Shown piece after piece: positions 43,111-51,262 of a DNA stretch of 64,000 nucleotides. The position numbers were made by a program, and so were the translations under genes. Each line of letters starts with the position of its first letter. Positions within the stretch are counted from its first letter, which is position 1. Source of the stretch: Lewinellaceae bacterium (GTDB lineage: Bacteria > Bacteroidota > Bacteroidia > Chitinophagales > Saprospiraceae); assembly GCA_020636105.1 (NCBI GenBank), contig JACJYL010000001.1, positions 744,001 through 808,000 of the forward strand. The letters are read 5' to 3'. Below the pieces are notes generated by a model. That model saw nothing but the letters and a program-made list of their open reading frames with translations. It was not told the origin of the DNA and made no database searches.

Positions 43111-44068
43111 TTATTTCATCGGTGCCAGGATGTATAGTATCGATAGATTTCCCGGCCGGATTTCCTTTCCAATAATACAAAAGCAACACGAAAGGACCTA
43201 AACCATGAATAAGCCTGAAAGCCGCTTCAAATAACCACCTGTGTAAACTATCTTCCCAATAGATCCAATAAAAATATGCCCAGGGGCGAGCCAGCGCCGT
43301 GGCCACCCCCCAAATAGAGGCGTAGATCAATCCGACCAAAACCGCCTTCCTGAAAGGCAGGAAAATGAGGAGGACCGAAATAAAATCAAGTGTCCCAACC
43401 ACCGACAAAAAATTTGCAGCCTGATCTTCATTGATGGGAAGAATGTTCATGCACATGACCAGAAAATTGGCAGGCCTTGGGTAATAATTGACAGCATACA
43501 ATCCGTGTCCTACAAAGGTCAGCGCCACCGCTATTTTTAAGGCCATAACCAATCGCGGCGTAAGTCCTCCTGATTTAACGAGGTGCCATAAAATAAAAGG
43601 CGAGGAAAACTGCAGGGTATATTCAATGAATTCTCCGGGAGTATAAAGCTTTTGTTTAAAATATAACCCGGCAAGGAAGATAAGACTGATGCCGCCGGTG
43701 ATAATAAAAGGGGAGGTAATTTTCGGATATTTTTTCACGCCAAGAACACTCAAGGCACAGAGTAGATAAAAAATGCCCATACCGTTAATAAAAGAAGTGA
43801 TGCCAGCGTCATACTGAGGATTAGTCACCCACTCGGTCCAGGTGAGCCCCAAGAATTTATGAATAATCCATTCCATCCGGCCCTGGTCCCATAACAATTC
43901 CCGATAAGGAGCCTCATAAAACCAATGTTGCCAGGCTCTTCCCAGGAAAATAAAAAAAACACCGAATTGCATTAAGCGGAAATAACGCCGGTCGTTATCA
44001 ATCTTCAAAATATGGTCTTTGCTGGTGAAACAATTTAGGCCAAGGTAAGCATTTTTTCCCCTATTCAT
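43094..44068 (-). CDS. Multi-pass membrane protein of unknown function
   Basis: 324 residues from the ATG at 44068 (MNRGKNAYLGL); a TTG at 44077 would add three. About seven to eight membrane helices, e.g. YFRLMQFGVFFIFLGRAWQHW, SFINGMGIFYLLCALSVLGV, SPFIITGGISLIFLAGLYF, LVMALKIAVALTFVGHGLYAV, FLSVVGTLDFISVLLIFL, and AVLVGLIYASIWGVATALA. Conserved-looking polar residues sit in helices (RAWQHW, GHGLY, ARPW), as in DoxX-like quinone or thiol proteins, but I cannot assign it to a family. It converges on the serine-rich gene and shares a hairpin with it. Confidence 0.6.
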   Translation of the reverse strand: MNRGKNAYLGLNCFTSKDHILKIDNDRRYFRLMQFGVFFIFLGRAWQHWFYEAPYRELLWDQGRMEWIIHKFLGLTWTEWVTNPQYDAGITSFINGMGIFYLLCALSVLGVKKYPKITSPFIITGGISLIFLAGLYFKQKLYTPGEFIEYTLQFSSPFILWHLVKSGGLTPRLVMALKIAVALTFVGHGLYAVNYYPRPANFLVMCMNILPINEDQAANFLSVVGTLDFISVLLIFLPFRKAVLVGLIYASIWGVATALARPWAYFYWIYWEDSLHRWLFEAAFRLIHGLGPFVLLLYYWKGNPAGKSIDTIHPGTDEISHPKL

Positions 44069-44157
44069 GTACGCCAAATTACATAAATCACATTGGAGAA
44101 TTAATTTTATTATTCGAATGGTTACCTTGGCTCCTCTAATCTAAAAATATGGTTTCA

Positions 44158-47100
44158 ATGAAAAAGGTCTTCTTTTTTACTTTACTTTCCCTATTGTTTG
44201 TAATTTCTTTAAATGCCCAACTTGAGCAGCAATATGAGATCAGGCAAAATGCTCCGGTGTGGGTACAAATGATGTATAACAATCCTGAGGATCCTGAAGA
44301 GGTTATTAAAGCCTACACAGCTTATTACAATCAACATGAGTTCATCAAAAACAAGCATACTCAGTATTATAAAAGATGGCTTAGGTCTATATCAAGATCC
44401 GACATCCTCCTCCCCTATGGAAAAGATCAACCGAGAAAAAACAAAGAAAATATTGATGATTATCTGAGCAGGTCTTTAGCGTTGCAACAATTAAAATCCC
44501 CTACTTCCGAATGGGAATGTATTGGTCCCTTCGACTTTGACATAGAAGCGGCCGGGAGAAGTTATGCGCCGGGAGCCGCCCATGTTTACACCGTTGAAAG
44601 AGCATTTTCCAATCATGATGTTCTTTATGCAGGAACAGCTACGGCAGGTATGTGGAAAAGCACAGACGGCGGAGAAAACTGGACCTTACTGACGCAGAAT
44701 ATCTTGATTGGAGGCATTAAGTCCATAGAAATCGATCCAACCAATCCCAACGTCGTATATTTCGGAGCTTCAGGAAGTCTTTGTAAAACCACCAACGGAG
44801 GCAATTCATGGGTGATTATGGGAACATCCACACTGGGCAGCAATCATGACATCAACGACATTGTTACTCACCCGGAAAACCATGAAGTCCTTTTTCTTTC
44901 CTCCAACCAGGGGCTATTTAAAACCACTAATGCTGGTGAACAGTGGGAAACCATCATGACAGGCAGTTTCCAGGAAATCGAATTTCACCCGGCTAATCCC
45001 AACATTATCTATACCATTAAACAGGTTGACAATAAAACTGAATTCTATAAATCCGTGGATGGGGGCATCACCTTCGCCACAATAGCCAACAATGGATGGC
45101 CATTCCCCCCGGAAGGCGCTGAACAAAAGAGAGTTGAAATTGCGGTTACCCCTGCCGATTCGAATAGGATTTATGCCCTTGCAACAGGTTCTGTTAATGG
45201 AGGGAGCGGACTCTATGGCATTTATGTCAGTGAAGACGCCGGAGACAATTGGAGCTTCCGTTGCTGTGGTGAACAGCCCGGAGGAGAACCCGCCGAAGAC
45301 AACATCAATATGATGGGATGGGACAAAAACGGCCTGGATGACGGCGGGCAATATTATTATGACCTTGCTCTGGCCGTTGATCCGGAAAATGCCGACAAGG
45401 TCCATGTGGCAGGAGTCAATCAATGGATCTCCAACGACGGCGGATATACTTTTACCTGCCCTGCCAAATGGTCTGAACCTGCTGAACCGGGATATGTTCA
45501 TGCCGATATTCACGATATCCGGTATTACGAAGATGAAATCTGGGCCGCCTGTGACGGAGGAATATTTATTTCTACTGACGATGGTAGCCATTTCACCAAG
45601 AAAATGGCAGGCATTGCGGGAAGTGATTTTTGGGGATTTGGTGCCGGTTTTCATGGAAATATCATGCTTGGAGGTGCCTACCACAATGGCACCCTGCTCA
45701 AAGATGAGGATACTTATATCAATGGCTGGATCTGTACCGGTGGCGGAGACGGGGTAAGGGGGTTTGTCAACTTCGGAAACAATCGCCTGGCTTACGATGA
45801 TCGGGAGGGACGTATTTTAACCGGAAACAGGGAAGCTGATTTCGGATATTTTGAGTTTGATCTGCTGCCAAACAGCTCATATATCGTAGGAGAATCGAGT
45901 GATATGACGTTTGACCCACGATTCTACAATACCATTTACACAGGACATGAAACCGAATTGGTCAAAACGACCAATAACGGGAAAACATTTGAAACCATAC
46001 ACGACTTTGGGGCCAAGGTCACTTCAATAGAAATTCCCTGGGGCGATCCTCAAACGATTTATGTTGTAACTTATGCCGGATGGTGGGATGCCAAAAAAAT
46101 ATGGAGAAGCAATGATGGCGGAAACTCCTGGACAGAAATAACCCCGCCTTCTTCCTTGCTCAACGGCAATGAATGGGTGCCCTGGGATATTTCTGTAAGC
46201 AGTAATAATCCCGACATCATCTGGGCGGCACGTACTTCACAATATGGAGATACCAACTTAGATGGCCACCGGGTTTACCAATCGACAAACGGTGGGACCA
46301 CCTGGCTCAATATTACCACGCCTGTCCTCGACGGAGAAGCCATTACCAATATTGTCCATCAAAAAGGAACTGATGGTGGCGTTTATCTTGGAACAAGGAG
46401 GGCTGTTTATTACAAAAACAACACGCTTTCAGATTGGGAGTTGTTCAATGCCAATCTGCCCCTGAACACATTCTCAACAAAACTGGTTCCCTACTACTGG
46501 GGCAACCAGCTACGGAATGCAACGAACAGGAGTGTTTATGAGGTCGAACTGTACGAGCATTCGAATCCGATGGCGCAAATTTCGGTGGACAAGACCAGGT
46601 TGAATTGTTTTGACAACACTGTACAATTTGTAGATCATTCGGTACTTGACGGAAATAGTGCCACCTGGTCATGGTCTTTCCCCGGCGGAATTCCCGAAAC
46701 TTCAACAGAACAAAACCCTGTGGTGACTTACGATATCCCGGGTAGTTATGCGGTCTCTTTGGTGGTTACCGACGAATTTGGAACCAGCAGCCAGGCCTAT
46801 ACCGATTTTATCCACTTTGAAGACCACGTTGAAGCTCCTGATTTTTCAGAAGATTTTGAAGCCGGCCTCGATGAATACTGGATTTTATACAATGCCAATA
46901 ACTCTTTTAACTGGAATGTTATCGACATCAACACCGGTGTTGATTGTGCCCCCACCCAATGTATGTACGTCGATCATTTTAATATCAATCAACCCAATCA
47001 TGAAGCGGAACTCATTACGCCGAATATTGACCTGACCAATATGAAGGTAGCCATCCTTCATTATGATTATGCCTATGCAAGATGGGGGTCAGGGTATGAA

Positions 47101-47613
47101 GACGGGTTCAGAGTGGATATTTCAACAGACTGCGGACAATCCTGGTCGGAGCTTTATTATGCCTTTGGCACAGACCTGACTACAATAGAGGATCAATCGG
47201 ACTGGTGGCAACCCGGGGATTGTTCCGAATGGTCCGTTGATAACATGCTCGACCTGAGTGATTTTACAGGATCAATAGTAAATATCCGGTTTGTGGCCAT
47301 CAATGGGTGGGGCAATAATTTCTTTTTGGATAATGTAAATATCACTGACCTGATGGTAGGTACTGAAGAGGTTAATATCTCCTCAAGAATGGAAGTTTTT
47401 CCAAATCCTTCAAAAGGAAATTTTTATGTCCGGCACAATATGGAAAATGCTGAACTGAGCCTGATCGGGATGGACGGGAAATTGATACTCAATCAAAAAA
47501 CGGGTAAAGAAAAAATACCATTTGACCTAGAACTTCCTCAGGGCGTTTATCAGTTACAATTGAAAAACGGACAGGAAATACTGACCAAAAGATTGGTCGT
47601 TTCGGGTAATTAA
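44158..47613 (+). CDS. Large T9SS cargo protein: BNR/sortilin-like propeller, PKD domain, sorting domain
   Basis: 1151 residues from the ATG at 44158 (MKKVFFFTLLSLLFVISLNAQ); an in-frame ATG three codons upstream is open but weakens the signal peptide. About ten Asp-box (BNR) repeats such as STDGGENWTLL, TTNGGNSWVIM, SEDAGDNWSF, SNDGGNSWTEI and STNGGTTWLNI form one or two beta-propellers between about 150 and 780. A PKD domain follows (FVDHSVLDGNSATWSWSFPGG ending VSLVVTDEFG, about 815-885), then a jelly-roll domain (about 890-1065; ITPNIDLTNMKVAILHYDYAY), and a T9SS sorting domain (VFPNPSKGNFYV to KRLVVSGN). Secreted; probably glycan- or protein-binding. IS110 is inserted 17 bp after the stop. 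Confidence 0.87.
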   Translation: MKKVFFFTLLSLLFVISLNAQLEQQYEIRQNAPVWVQMMYNNPEDPEEVIKAYTAYYNQHEFIKNKHTQYYKRWLRSISRSDILLPYGKDQPRKNKENIDDYLSRSLALQQLKSPTSEWECIGPFDFDIEAAGRSYAPGAAHVYTVERAFSNHDVLYAGTATAGMWKSTDGGENWTLLTQNILIGGIKSIEIDPTNPNVVYFGASGSLCKTTNGGNSWVIMGTSTLGSNHDINDIVTHPENHEVLFLSSNQGLFKTTNAGEQWETIMTGSFQEIEFHPANPNIIYTIKQVDNKTEFYKSVDGGITFATIANNGWPFPPEGAEQKRVEIAVTPADSNRIYALATGSVNGGSGLYGIYVSEDAGDNWSFRCCGEQPGGEPAEDNINMMGWDKNGLDDGGQYYYDLALAVDPENADKVHVAGVNQWISNDGGYTFTCPAKWSEPAEPGYVHADIHDIRYYEDEIWAACDGGIFISTDDGSHFTKKMAGIAGSDFWGFGAGFHGNIMLGGAYHNGTLLKDEDTYINGWICTGGGDGVRGFVNFGNNRLAYDDREGRILTGNREADFGYFEFDLLPNSSYIVGESSDMTFDPRFYNTIYTGHETELVKTTNNGKTFETIHDFGAKVTSIEIPWGDPQTIYVVTYAGWWDAKKIWRSNDGGNSWTEITPPSSLLNGNEWVPWDISVSSNNPDIIWAARTSQYGDTNLDGHRVYQSTNGGTTWLNITTPVLDGEAITNIVHQKGTDGGVYLGTRRAVYYKNNTLSDWELFNANLPLNTFSTKLVPYYWGNQLRNATNRSVYEVELYEHSNPMAQISVDKTRLNCFDNTVQFVDHSVLDGNSATWSWSFPGGIPETSTEQNPVVTYDIPGSYAVSLVVTDEFGTSSQAYTDFIHFEDHVEAPDFSEDFEAGLDEYWILYNANNSFNWNVIDINTGVDCAPTQCMYVDHFNINQPNHEAELITPNIDLTNMKVAILHYDYAYARWGSGYEDGFRVDISTDCGQSWSELYYAFGTDLTTIEDQSDWWQPGDCSEWSVDNMLDLSDFTGSIVNIRFVAINGWGNNFFLDNVNITDLMVGTEEVNISSRMEVFPNPSKGNFYVRHNMENAELSLIGMDGKLILNQKTGKEKIPFDLELPQGVYQLQLKNGQEILTKRLVVSGN

Positions 47614-47662
47614 AAGGCAGAACATGAGTCATCTTACCTTAGGGGCAGGAAATTAAATTTGG

Positions 47663-47670
47663 TAAATTTG
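47663..47670 (+). promoter_or_regulatory. -7 promoter box for the IS110 bridge RNA
   Basis: TAAATTTG matches TAnnTTTG; a second copy lies at 47654-47661. From the first, transcription would begin at about 47675, ten bases before the first stem of the predicted bridge RNA. Confidence 0.55.
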
Positions 47671-47675
47671 AAATG

Positions 47676-47825
47676 AAAAAATAAGGAAGCGGCATAAGAC
47701 TATAATGAGTCATTTGTCATTAAGACAGTTCGGGATAGCCAGTCCCGCTTCCTTTTCTCTGTTTCACCTCGGACAGTTTGTTAGGCAAAAAGCCTGAGTA
47801 AGATAGATGAGGCATAACAGAAGTT
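47676..47825 (+). ncRNA. Predicted IS110 bridge RNA (target- and donor-binding loops)
   Basis: Loop 1: stem GGAAGCGG (47685-47692)/CCGCTTCC (47745-47752), inner hairpin TGTC/GACA. Left strand ATGAGTCAT (47705-47713) equals the left flank plus core; right strand TTCGGGAT (47729-47736) is the reverse complement of core plus right flank. Loop 2: stem CTGTT (47759-47763) and CCTC/GAGG with AACAG (47816-47820), inner hairpin AGGC/GCCT with AAAAA loop. Left strand ACAGTTTGT (47773-47781) fits the element's right end ACAGTTC plus AT with two wobble pairs; right strand GTAAGAT (47798-47804) is the reverse complement of AT plus the left end CTTAC. Ends of the RNA are estimated. Confidence 0.85.
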
Positions 47826-47855
47826 ATTTTATCAACACAAATTTACCGATTTAGT

Positions 47856-48845
47856 ATGAAACAATCTGATCGTTTTGTAGGAATTGACATATCAAAAGAT
47901 AGTTTTGATGTCTGCGTTTTATCACAAGGGGCTCTATTAGAAGAAAGCCGTTTTAATAATGATGCTCAAGGTTGGCAAAAGTTTGCTAAAAACCTTAGTG
48001 ATCAGGACTTATGCATAATAGAAGCAACGGGATCTTATCATGTAGGGTTGGCATTATATTTAGTTGAGCATGATAAACGTGTTAGTGTAGTCAACCCTTT
48101 GCGTGTAAAGTATTTTTCTCGATTGAATCTCAAGAGGGCAAAAACAGATAGGGTAGATGCTTATGTTATTGCCCAGTATGGCCAAGTATTTAAGCCTGAA
48201 AGTTGGACAGCTCCACCGACACATTTAAGACAACTTCAACAGTTAATGACAGTTTCTGCACAATTAACAAAACAAAAGACGGCATTAATCAATCAACAAA
48301 AAAACTTTGAACTTGTACCAGACCCCAGTAAAGAAGCCCTTGAAATAATAAAGTGCCAAATAGTAAAATTAGAGAAACATTTACAAGAAATACAATGCCT
48401 TATCAATAATAGCATTAAAGAACATTACAAAGAATTAGAGGCTTCTTTACGATCAATTCCCGGTTTAGGTCCCAAAACGGTAGCCACCTTAATCCTAATA
48501 ACTGGAGGCTTTACCAAGTTTGGATCATATAAAGCTTTGATAGCCTATGTGGGGTTAGCTCCTCGGACATACGAGTCAGGAGTAAGTGTTAAGGGAGCTT
48601 CACACATCTGCAAGTTAGGGTCATCCTATCTTCGAAAGTTACTTTATGAATGTGCTTTAAGTGCCAAAAGGTTTAACCCTGTATGTAAGGAACTATTTGA
48701 AAGACTCTATATTGCAAAGAAAAAACCATTTAAAGTAGCCATGATTGCGGTGGCCAATAAGTTGCTGAAAATCGCTTTCACTATAGCTATAACTGGACAA
48801 AAATTTGATCCGGAATACAGACTAAAACATTATTTTGCCAAATAA
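47856..48845 (+). CDS. IS110-family transposase (bridge-RNA-guided recombinase)
   Basis: 329 residues. N-terminal RuvC-like DEDD domain: D11 in FVGIDISKD, E56 in CIIEATGSYH, D98 and D101 in KTDRVDAYVI. A coiled coil spans about 120-200. The C-terminal Tnp domain has RSIPGLGPKTVATLI and AYVGLAPRTYESGVSVKG, with S241 as the probable serine nucleophile, followed by KLGSSYLRKLLYECA. Residue spacing is close to IS621, the characterised member. It excises the element as a circle and inserts it at sites chosen by the bridge RNA. The frame is intact and the element is probably functional. Confidence 0.93.
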   Translation: MKQSDRFVGIDISKDSFDVCVLSQGALLEESRFNNDAQGWQKFAKNLSDQDLCIIEATGSYHVGLALYLVEHDKRVSVVNPLRVKYFSRLNLKRAKTDRVDAYVIAQYGQVFKPESWTAPPTHLRQLQQLMTVSAQLTKQKTALINQQKNFELVPDPSKEALEIIKCQIVKLEKHLQEIQCLINNSIKEHYKELEASLRSIPGLGPKTVATLILITGGFTKFGSYKALIAYVGLAPRTYESGVSVKGASHICKLGSSYLRKLLYECALSAKRFNPVCKELFERLYIAKKKPFKVAMIAVANKLLKIAFTIAITGQKFDPEYRLKHYFAK

Positions 48846-48958
48846 AATTTTCTGATTTTCCGAAAAAAATTTGGAGATGAACACAGTTCATCCCGAATTT
48901 TCAAAAACTGTCTGAAATAGAAATTTTTTGATTATTTGAAGTATTTTTTAAATGTAAA

Positions 48959-49033
48959 ACCTGCCTGCTGACGCAGGAAGGCAGGTGTAAAACAAGGAAT
49001 TTAAAACCTGCCTGCAGACGCAGGAAGGCAGGT
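48959..49033. repeat. Two tandem copies of a GC-rich hairpin repeat
   Basis: Copies at 48959-48986 and 49006-49033 start ACCTGCCTGC and end GGAAGGCAGGT; they differ at one base in the loop. ACCTGCC pairs with GGCAGGT and TGC with GCA. Period 47 bp. A related ACCTGCCTGCCTGCC is at 29075-29089. The high GC content contrasts with the surroundings, as in intergenic REP-like elements. Confidence 0.65.
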
Positions 49034-49153
49034 ATAAAAGTGAGTGGGCAAAAGGTTTGGGTTTTGGAAAAAAGTCATTTTTTGTCGCAAAACACCTAAC
49101 CCACGACCCAAACACTTCTAAATTTTGCGGTTTATTTCTTTTGTAAAAGAAAA

Positions 49154-49189
49154 ATCCCGAATTTAATCTGATTAGATGAAATTCGGGAT
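49154..49189 (-). terminator. Intrinsic terminator of prfB (repeat family, with intact IS110 target)
   Basis: ATCCCGAATTT pairs with AAATTCGGGAT (11 bp) with inner ATCT/AGAT; on the - strand it is followed by TTTTTCTTTT. The preceding - strand sequence ATGAGTCAT completes the 15-nt IS110 target (49182-49196). Confidence 0.8.
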
Positions 49190-49217
49190 GACTCATGATT
49201 TCTTGTTACTGAAAACA

Positions 49218-50298
49218 TTATTCTTCGTGATGCATGAGCAGGGCTTTCAGGAACCCTTCAATTTCTCCGTCGAGCACTTTGTCCGGATTGGTCAGCTTAT
49301 AGCCCGTCCGAAGGTCTTTAACCCAGCGGTCATCCAGAACATAGGATCGAATCTGTGATCCCCATTCGTTTTTCATTTTCCCGGATTCGACGACATCCCG
49401 CTCTTCGCGTTGTTTTTCCAGCTCTTTTTCGTATAACCTGGATTTCAACATGGTCAGGGCATGTTCCCTGTTCATATGCTGGGAACGTTCCTTTTGGCAT
49501 TCCACTACAATCCCTGAGGGAATATGTCGAACCCTCACGGCTGATTCTGTTTTATTGACATGCTGTCCACCTGCTCCACTCGACCGGAATGTATCCCAGC
49601 TGAGGTCTGCGGGATTGATCTCCACCTCAATAGTAGAATCAATTCTCGGATGCACGAAAACAGAAGCAAAGGAGGTCATTCTTTTGCCCTGTGAGTTAAA
49701 CGGACTTATCCTTACCAGCCGGTGAACACCATTCTCTCCTTTAAGCAGGCCATAAGCAAAATCACCTTCAATTTCGATCTCACCGGATTTAATACCGGCC
49801 ACATCCCCATCCTGGATATTTAAAGTGGACACTTTAAATCCCTGCCTTTCCCCATAACGAATGTACATACGCAGCAGCATGGCAGCCCAATCGCAGGCTT
49901 CAGTTCCTCCTGCGCCGGCATTTACCTCCAGAATCACTCCTAATTCGTCCTCGGGACGATTCAGGGTAGACCGGAATTCAGCATCATCCAAAGTTTCGAC
50001 TGCTTTTTCGTATTGAGCCTCAACTTCTTCTTCGGTAGCTTCGCCTTCTTTGTAATAATCGTATAAGATCTCGGCATCATCAATATAGGCTTCAACAGCC
50101 TCGTATTTGGCGACCCAATTCTTATGCCCCTTTAATTCTTTAAGAATACGCTCCGCTTCCTTTGAATCGTTCCAAAAGTCCGGGTTGAGCGACAGTTGCT
50201 CTTTTTCTTCTATTTGAATTTTGCGTTCAGGGATGTCAAAGATACCTCCCCAGCAAAGCCAAACGGCGTTTTAATTCCTTCAATTGATCTGAAGTCAT
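49218..50298 (-). CDS. prfB: Peptide chain release factor 2, with programmed +1 frameshift
   Basis: 359 residues from two frames: 50298-50239 (20 codons, MTSDQLKELKRRLALLGRYL), then a shift past one base at 50238, then 50237-49218. The shift site reads GGGGAGG-TAT-CTT-TGA-C, the same arrangement as in E. coli prfB: a Shine-Dalgarno-like run, a slippery CTT and an in-frame TGA that RF2 itself recognises. When RF2 is scarce, ribosomes shift and make more. Peptide anticodon SPF (about 198-200) and GGQ (about 243-245) are present. It follows the FKBP gene by 6 bp. Confidence 0.96.
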
Positions 50299-50304
50299 GA
50301 TTGA

Positions 50305-51210
50305 TTAATTTACTTTTTCTAATTCAATATAAAATACCAAATCCGATTTCTCCGGGATTACCGGTGGGTTCCCTGAAGCCCCGTAAGCTAAATTATAGGG
50401 AATAAATATCAGCGCTTTTGAACCTTCAGGGATTAGCAAAAATGCTTCTTCCCATCCGGGAATCACACCACCTTGCCCCAGTTGAAATGAAATGGCTTCT
50501 CCCCTTTGAAAAGAGTTATCGAAAATAGTTCCGTCCATCAGCATCCCAACATATTGTGCTTTAACAAAAACGCCCGGAGGCGGTAAGTCTTTATCTGTTT
50601 TTTCATGAAAATACAACTTCAACCCACTTTCAGTCACGATCAGGTCTTTGTCAAGTGCTCCTGATTTAAGCCGGTTGAGGTCGTCCTCTGCCAATGCCTT
50701 AACTTCCCCGAAACGAGCCTTGGTTTCGGCCACCTTTGCCAAACCTGCGACCCTCTGTTCCTCCTTAGCGGCCTGGAATTGCTCCTGAGTTTTGATTTCA
50801 AGCATTACCATATCATACAACATAAAATCTGCATCCTTGAATCCCACTGGCTTTTGTTCCGGCAAAAGGGTATCCAAAGGAATGTAAATGGTTACACTAT
50901 CTCCAACACTCATAATCCTTAAAAGTTCCTGTACAGGAGAAATCTGTTGATTTGCCGGAGTCTCACTCGTAATTTGCAGAAAAGGCCTGGTGCCACGCCC
51001 GCTCTGGCGGCTGGAATTCATCACTTTGTCGCCGTTACGTGTTTGAGCATGGAAATAAACGTAATCGCCCGGATTGGCTTTTGCCCCTTCATTTTGGGTA
51101 TGCATCACATATTTATACCCGGCAGGAGTGACGGTGGCTTCCTCCCCTTCGTTCCCACAAGCCCAAATCATCAAGAAAAGGCTCAGAAAAAATAATAATC
51201 TGAATTTCAT
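50305..51210 (-). CDS. FKBP-type peptidyl-prolyl isomerase lipoprotein (GldI-like context)
   Basis: 301 residues from the ATG at 51210 (MKFRLLFFLSLFLMIWAC); an ATG 10 codons upstream weakens the signal. Lipobox IWAC. The C-terminal FKBP domain (about 205-300) has YVGMLMDGTIFDNSF, PGWEEAFLLIPEGSKALIFIPYNLAYG and ends in a YIELEKV strand. The N-terminal half (30-150) looks like a second, degenerate FKBP domain (DYVYFHAQTRNGDKVMNSS). In Flavobacteriia a lipoprotein FKBP near the nrnA and ndk genes is GldI, needed for gliding; the neighbours agree here, but the link is inference. Operon with nrnA and prfB. Confidence 0.85.
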   Translation of the reverse strand: MKFRLLFFLSLFLMIWACGNEGEEATVTPAGYKYVMHTQNEGAKANPGDYVYFHAQTRNGDKVMNSSRQSGRGTRPFLQITSETPANQQISPVQELLRIMSVGDSVTIYIPLDTLLPEQKPVGFKDADFMLYDMVMLEIKTQEQFQAAKEEQRVAGLAKVAETKARFGEVKALAEDDLNRLKSGALDKDLIVTESGLKLYFHEKTDKDLPPPGVFVKAQYVGMLMDGTIFDNSFQRGEAISFQLGQGGVIPGWEEAFLLIPEGSKALIFIPYNLAYGASGNPPVIPEKSDLVFYIELEKVN

Positions 51211-51262
51211 TTTACTTAATATATTTAAAAAAATAATCAATTCCTTTAAGGAAACAGGGGCG

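Larger units (their letters stand above)
47631..48889 (+). mobile_element. IS110-family insertion sequence, complete (about 1259 bp)
   Basis: Boundaries come from guide pairing and flanks. The left flank ends ATGAGTC, then AT (47631-47632), then element sequence CTTACC...; the right end reads ...ACACAGTTC, then AT (48890-48891), then CCCGAATTTT. Removing the element plus one AT restores ATGAGTCATCCCGAATTTT, which also exists uninterrupted at 29241-29262 and 49180-49196 (- strand). AT is therefore the core dinucleotide. The element holds one DEDD transposase gene with a 220-bp non-coding left end that encodes a two-loop RNA. There are no terminal inverted repeats, as expected for IS110. Confidence 0.88.
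48892..49217. other. Gene-free region between IS110 and prfB
   Basis: Holds the right half of the interrupted target repeat (48892-48901), two copies of a GC-rich hairpin (48959-49033), an AT-rich stretch with no reading frame of note, and the prfB terminator (49154-49189). Nothing suggests a protein gene. Confidence 0.6.

Noticed and set aside
44914..45684. 256-codon - strand frame inside the BNR-repeat gene
   Set aside because: It is antisense to a clear T9SS cargo protein and reflects its repeated Gly/Asp codons.
48959..49033. Possible CRISPR array from the 47-bp periodic repeats
   Set aside because: Only two copies, each a self-complementary hairpin, with a 19-bp spacer and no cas genes.
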